Below, one piece after another: positions 59,161 to 64,000 of a DNA stretch of 64,000 bases (positions are counted from its first letter, which is position 1; each line of letters opens with the position of its first letter). Source of the stretch: Conus ventricosus (Eukaryota; Mollusca; Gastropoda; Neogastropoda; Conidae). The stretch spans positions 10,626,598 through 10,690,597 of the forward strand of contig CM031628.1 of NCBI GenBank assembly GCA_018398815.1, read 5' to 3'. Below the pieces are notes generated by a model. It ran no database searches, was not told the DNA's origin, and was given only the letters and a program-made list of their open reading frames with translations. A program made the translations under genes and the position numbers.

Positions 59161-61310
59161 ATGTTTTTTTAAAGACCACAAACCCAATTCCAAAACAACT
59201 AAATGTAGACTAATTAAACCCAGCCAAATCCGATCGGGGCCAAATAAGCAGAGATTTTTGGAAATGGCTATAGAAGATGTAAAATCAAACACGATACAAA
59301 CCTTTGTAAAAACAGTCTATGAAGTCATCCAATGGTTTAAGGAACTCTAATAACAGAGAATTACTGTGTTTTTCCACATATAGGACTTTGTAGATTTCTC
59401 TTCCCATCCATTGATGAGAATCTACTCACCAAGCTTTGATCACTAATTTGCCAACAAATACACAATATAACAGAGTCTGAAATGGAGATATTTTCCACTC
59501 CAGAAAACCCTACTCCACAGCAGAAATGAAACTTGGATAAAAAAAAAAAACGAGCAAAAACTACATTTGATGTATCCTGGGATCGTATGATGGTGCCGAA
59601 ACATGTAACTATTGGAATTTTCATGCTATCCAACATCCAAACAAATTGGAAAACAAGTGGTTTGTAAAGAGATGACGGCCTTCTGCTTTAAACAATAAAA
59701 TCCAATAACTATTGAAAACAAGAAAAATAGAATTATGTAAAATCTTCCAAAACACAACAATTTAAATAAATCACATTAGAAGCAAATAAATAGGAGTGAA
59801 TTACCTAAACATATCATTAGACCTCAATGTCAGATGTGTACAAATCCATACAAAAAAACCCATGGTAATCCAATTCTATGTAAACGTCAAAAAGCAAGCC
59901 AACCACCACTATACTAAAAACAATACCAATGGTTATAAACAAGAGGACTATCCAACCTATCATGCAATGAAAATGCATTCAATAATGCAGCAACAGAATA
60001 CCAAGAAAGCATTACAAAAATGTGGTTACAATTACAAACTCAATATAGCCCTGACAATAACGCGAACAGAAATAAGAAAAGCAGAAAAGGAAGATCATAT
60101 GGATACAATACCCACCATATGATGGACAATTTAAAAAACAATGTAGGAAAAGAATCTTTAAAATCTTGGCAAACTTCATTTCCCAAAAGAACACAAAATG
60201 TCCAAAATATTCAACAAAATACACTATTAAAACTATCATTACTCATGTCATGCCCAACTCAAAAAACATAATTGACTCATCTAACAAAATGAAAAGCAAA
60301 CACAAAAAGAGGAATGGGTGCTGAAAGGACATTTGCACTGCACCAAAAAAGATCAGTGCCCCACTAAGCAACAAATGCCTTCACGTCAATATTGTATACC
60401 AAACTACGCTAACATTCAGAAAATGAAAAGACAAACATACATATGGATTACTGGAAAACCTTTCAAAACCAGCTACGCAAACCATAACACAGTCATTCAA
60501 ATATGGAAATATTCAAAAATCAAACAGAACTAAGTAAATACATTTGGAAACTCTAAGATAAAAAAATAGACTATTGCATATCATGGAAAATCATAAAAAG
60601 AGCAACAACATACAACATTTCCAAAATGCAACCTATGTTCCAGCGCTAGAAAAATGGTTAATCATATGCAATCCATACTTAGCAAAAACTCTGAACACAA
60701 ACGTTAGAAATAGTGAATAATTGCAGGCACAGTGGAAATCTTTGCTTGCCTTCCACTGAACAGGCCCTACAAAACAAAAACAAAAAAAAAACACCCACCA
60801 CACACATACACCACACTGGCCCACGTGCAGGCAAACGAAACCCGGCACACCAGAGACAAGGATCAGGTTCCCGCACGCCATAATGACGTTGGGGTGCCAC
60901 AAAAAAAACAGCTTCATCATGAGGAGATGAGAGGATCATATCTTGAAACATGTTTGTAGATGAATTTTTGCACGGTCATTTTAATAATATTTTTAACAAT
61001 TGTTGCTCCCCAAGGGTTTGAGCTTTTTCAGATTTTTAATGGACGTTTTTATACTGTTTTTGAGAATTGTCCTCACGTTGAGCTCTGTGACCGGACAAAA
61101 TCTAAAATGAGGAAAATCCATACTGTTGGGGCAATCTACTAATAACATACACGTTTTCAAACCAAAACTACATAAAAAACTGTTAGAACAAACCGAGAAA
61201 TTTGTAGCAACAATGTGATGGAAGGCGTTCTTCTTCTAACCCCAAATACATAGAATGAAGACTAAAAACTCCATATGGCTTCAAATCAGGGCGATCACTG
61301 TCACAGACAA
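59161..61310 (+). mobile_element. Penelope-like element, second subfamily, degenerate
   Basis: Starts in LKDHKPN sequence (59175), continues through the RT core (WDRMMVPK-like at 59580, an altered GL-box near 59670, YLNISLDLN), then the IVWIQ/PPYDG-like point (60110), a CTKKDQCP Cys motif, a GIY-YIG stretch (YIWITGKPFKTSYANH) and the C-terminus. A weak hammerhead sits at 60915-60963. After the terminal motif GTTGCTCCCCAAGGG (about 61000) a new N-terminus begins (STNNIHVFKPK, WKAFFF) and breaks at about 61310. Sequence differs clearly from the 50166-56380 array. Confidence 0.82.
60915..60963 (+). ncRNA. Hammerhead-like motif, PLE second subfamily
   Basis: CATC and GATG form stem I, the core reads ATGAGGA (C3 changed to A), stem II GATGA with TCAT-type pairing, GAAA, stem III ACA/TGT, cleavage A. 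One core substitution; probably inactive. Confidence 0.62.
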
Positions 61311-62675
61311 AAAAAGAAAAACGAAATCGTGGTCAGTCGACAGCCAGTTCAAATTGGACATAAGTTCCAAACTCAAACATTCTGGTTTTCCAAGGCAGAC
61401 GTCACTTCTATGTGTAGCGTCTGCCAATTAGCATGGCGGGAAGGCTAGTTTCTAGTTCCTTCACGGAGACAGTAACGTCCACTGAACAGAATGAGTTGGC
61501 TCTGACCGACGTCTCAATAGGTCTGGCCAGACGGATCTCTCGTCTTGGTCGACTGATCAGCTAATTTACAAGGACCTGTGCCCACAGTTAAGTCGGACGT
61601 CAGCCGGTTAAGTAGGAAGGGGAAGAGTTTGTGTTGTGGGGTTGAAACCAAGTTAATTAATTAAATGACCCATTGACCACCAAGAGAGCAAGGCAGGTAG
61701 ATGTGACTTGATGATTTGATGTCCATTGGAATTAGAGGGGAGGGTACTCGGTAAAGGCGGGAAACGTCTGACAATGGTACTCACCTTTTGACACGTAGGA
61801 ACAGGATAGAAGCTAGGGGAGTGAGGGAAGACGAGAGGACAAGAAGGAAGAGAAGAGAGAGAGAGGTTCTGGGAGAGTAGGTTATTGCACGAGAGAAAAG
61901 CAGAGCGATGGGAGGAGTGAATGGAGAACCGAGTTGAAGCATTAGCGACATATGAGTTGCAGAGGAAGGACTAAGGAGAGTTGTTGAGAGAGAGTGTTGC
62001 CTATTGATGAAGAGAAAAAAAAAAGAAAAAAGAAAAATAAGCAACCATGTCCATTTGATAGAGCAGACCAGAAGAGAGAGAGAGAGTGCAATTGCGTTAG
62101 TGAAGGAAGGAAGAAAGGGAGAAAGGATCGACGCCTGGTTGTCACTGTGCAATCTGAACCGGGAGTTCGACGTCTTAACTGGCCACGCCACTTTCATCAG
62201 ACAGAAACCAACAGGCCACGCCCGTTAACTGACCAGGGCCAGCGGTTCTAACCTGACCAGTGCCAGCTGTCCAACTGACCAGTGCATGCGGTCCTACCTG
62301 ACCAGTGCCAGCAGTTGTGTCGTGGACTTGGTCGTTTGTGAAAGTGACTGTGGAAAAGAAAAAAAAAGAAGTTATGGAAAGACAGTGATTCGTAAATAGT
62401 TTAAGTTCACCTGGCAAGGTAAAGTAGAAAGTCTATTTTTACCCGGTTAGTTATGATGATTTAGTTAAATGGTTTGTGAAGTTCAAGGAAAAGAGAGAAT
62501 GTTTTTATTTTGTTTGACTCCTTGCGCATTGATGTTTTTTCTTGATTATGGTAGTATATGTTATAGACTTTACTAGTGGTTTGATGTGACGAATGCTTGA
62601 TTTATGAATGAGATTGTAAGCAAGCTGTGAGTGTGTTTGGGCTGTGCGCTAGTCCTTCCTCCGCTGACATACCCC
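61311..62675. mobile_element. Unidentified ~1.35-kb insertion within PLE sequence
   Basis: PLE N-terminal sequence stops at about 61310 and resumes at about 62676 (AATCGTGAAATGAAACC, the continuation of the same region). The interval has normal base composition, a purine-rich stretch (61800-62110) and a repeat of a CTGACCAGTGCCAGC-type unit, about four copies (62230-62320). No ORF or terminal repeat was identified. It could be a solo LTR or a non-autonomous element. Confidence 0.55.
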
Positions 62676-64000
62676 GAGGTTGACCAATCACCTCCGACAA
62701 TCGTGAAATGAAACCTTGTGAAGACAAAATGAAGGACTGATAGCCAAACATAGAATTCAAGAAACCATATAACATCTTCCACAACATCATAGCAAATGAA
62801 ATAAAAAATCAAATTCAAATATTAAAAAGATATTAGTAAAAGCTGATAAAACTAGCAATTTTTACAAAATGGAATTAAACGAATACTCCAACTCTGAACA
62901 AAAATACATTCAGAAAAATTACAATGAAAGCTGAATTAAAACCCACATACAACAACATCCGCATAAAAAGAAAATGAGGCTTGCACACTGCTGGAGTTAA
63001 GCGACTGATAGAGGCAACAGCAACAAAAAAAGGCCTTCATAACGCTTAAAGACCACAAAAACCCAACTTCCAAAACAACCCAAACATGTAACTAATAACC
63101 CATCAAATCGAGTTCTATGGGCCAATAATAAGCAGAGGGGATTTTGCTGACACCATATATATTGCTCTAGATTCGCGTATAGATGTTAATTAGTAAAAAA
63201 GTGTCAAATATTTAAATCAATATATTGGTGAATAGAGTCAGAAATGATACTCCCTCTATAACATGAAGAGCAGAACCCCCCCCATCCAACGCCCTACATC
63301 CCGGAATCGTACCTCTCCAACTATGGCTACTCGTACCCGCGACTCCAGCCCACTTAAAACCTCCCGCTTGTTATTCAGTGTTTTATCAAATTCGTCACTT
63401 GTACGATTTCTACCCATCCTAGATGAAGTACTACTCACCAAAGCTTTGAATTTGGCCAACAAATACACAATTATAAGAGTCAGAAATGGAGATTATTTTC
63501 CACACCAAGGAAAACCCTACTCAAAGCAGAAATGAAAATCTTGGATAAAAAAAAAACTGAGCAAAAAACTCCACATTTGATGTAACCATTGGGTCGTTAT
63601 GAATGGTGTCGAAACTGTAAAAACTAGTCGGACTTTTCTTGCTATCCAACATCCATACCAAACTTGGAAAACAGGTCGGTTTGTACATGAGATGACGGCC
63701 TCTGCTGCATTAAAACATAATCCAAGAAAATATTGATAAACAAGGGAAATTAGAATTATGTAAATTCTTCAAAAACACAATTTAAAAATACAAATAGAAG
63801 CAAATAAAAAAGTAGTGTATTTCTAGACATAAAATAGACCTCAATGACAATGTGTACATAACCATACATAAAAAACCCAAATGTACTTACCAATCCTATG
63901 GTAAACGTCAAAAGCAACAACCCACCTATCATATACTAAAAACAATAACCAACCGGTAATAAAACAAGAGACCTATCCAACCTTATCATGCAATGAAAAT
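62676..64000 (+). mobile_element. Penelope-like element, continuation of the tandem copy, to the window end
   Basis: Encodes in broken frames ADKTSNFYKMELNEYS, FITLKDHK, then after an unrelated-looking patch (63130-63350) the RT core (LLTKALNLANKY, NGDYFPHQGKPYSKQK) and downstream parts similar to 59400-59960. Runs off the window. Confidence 0.78.

Overview
This is eukaryotic DNA, most likely from a mollusc (a gastropod fits best, but this is inference). The evidence is dense CA/GT/GA/TA microsatellites, tRNA-headed SINEs with the central and tail motifs common in mollusc SINEs, an intron-rich receptor-like gene built from CUB, LDL-receptor class A (LDLa) and C-type lectin (CTLD) modules, and mixed Gypsy, LINE, Penelope-like (PLE) and Polinton/Maverick remains. 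Three runs of N (1000, 1000 and 100 bases) show scaffolding. Almost every reading frame is broken by stops or 1-base shifts, so this is a repeat graveyard, possibly worsened by homopolymer errors.

Layout. 1190-2788: degenerate Polinton/Maverick segment with a packaging-ATPase fossil followed by a 39-bp-arm hairpin. 2972-3598: SINE. 3803-15060: a block that recurs inverted at 38530-46811. Each arm holds a CTLD/LDLa exon, a microsatellite cluster, a 92-bp tandem duplication, a Gypsy element whose integrase C-terminus has expanded into a 57-58-bp minisatellite (about 65 units left, about 26 right), low-complexity DNA and a SINE. The left arm lies in a small contig bounded by 1000-N gaps, so a misoriented haplotig is the leading explanation. 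16163-19525: tandem and inverted short repeats carrying hammerhead ribozymes. 20560-21119, 30623-30990, 34884-35254, 46330-46811 and 47274-47485: plus-strand exon-like segments of the host receptor gene. 23087-29700: an L1/Tx1-type LINE. 31591-34330: fragments of two other non-LTR elements. 35923-37665: a minus-strand PLE. 37735-38300: another ribozyme repeat. 47790-50165: TA-rich DNA and a tandem array of a second ribozyme repeat. 50166-56380: tandem PLE units. 56390-58530: decayed ribozyme repeats. 58640-64000: another PLE with inverted termini, interrupted by an unidentified 1.35-kb insertion.

The most interesting content is a set of type I hammerhead self-cleaving ribozymes (HHRs) that I could fold by eye. 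They sit in at least three contexts: the terminal repeats of Penelope-like elements, a repeat of roughly 630 bp ('family A', core CTGAGGA), and a 660-670-bp tandem repeat ('family C', core CTGATGA with GTCC/GGAC stem II). Tandem, protein-free repeats with one ribozyme per unit beside PLEs that carry ribozymes are what is expected of metazoan retrozymes: non-autonomous elements thought to circulate as RNA circles and borrow PLE machinery. Several copies keep an intact catalytic core; others carry single inactivating changes. Family names A and C are mine. Boundaries given for repeats are approximate.
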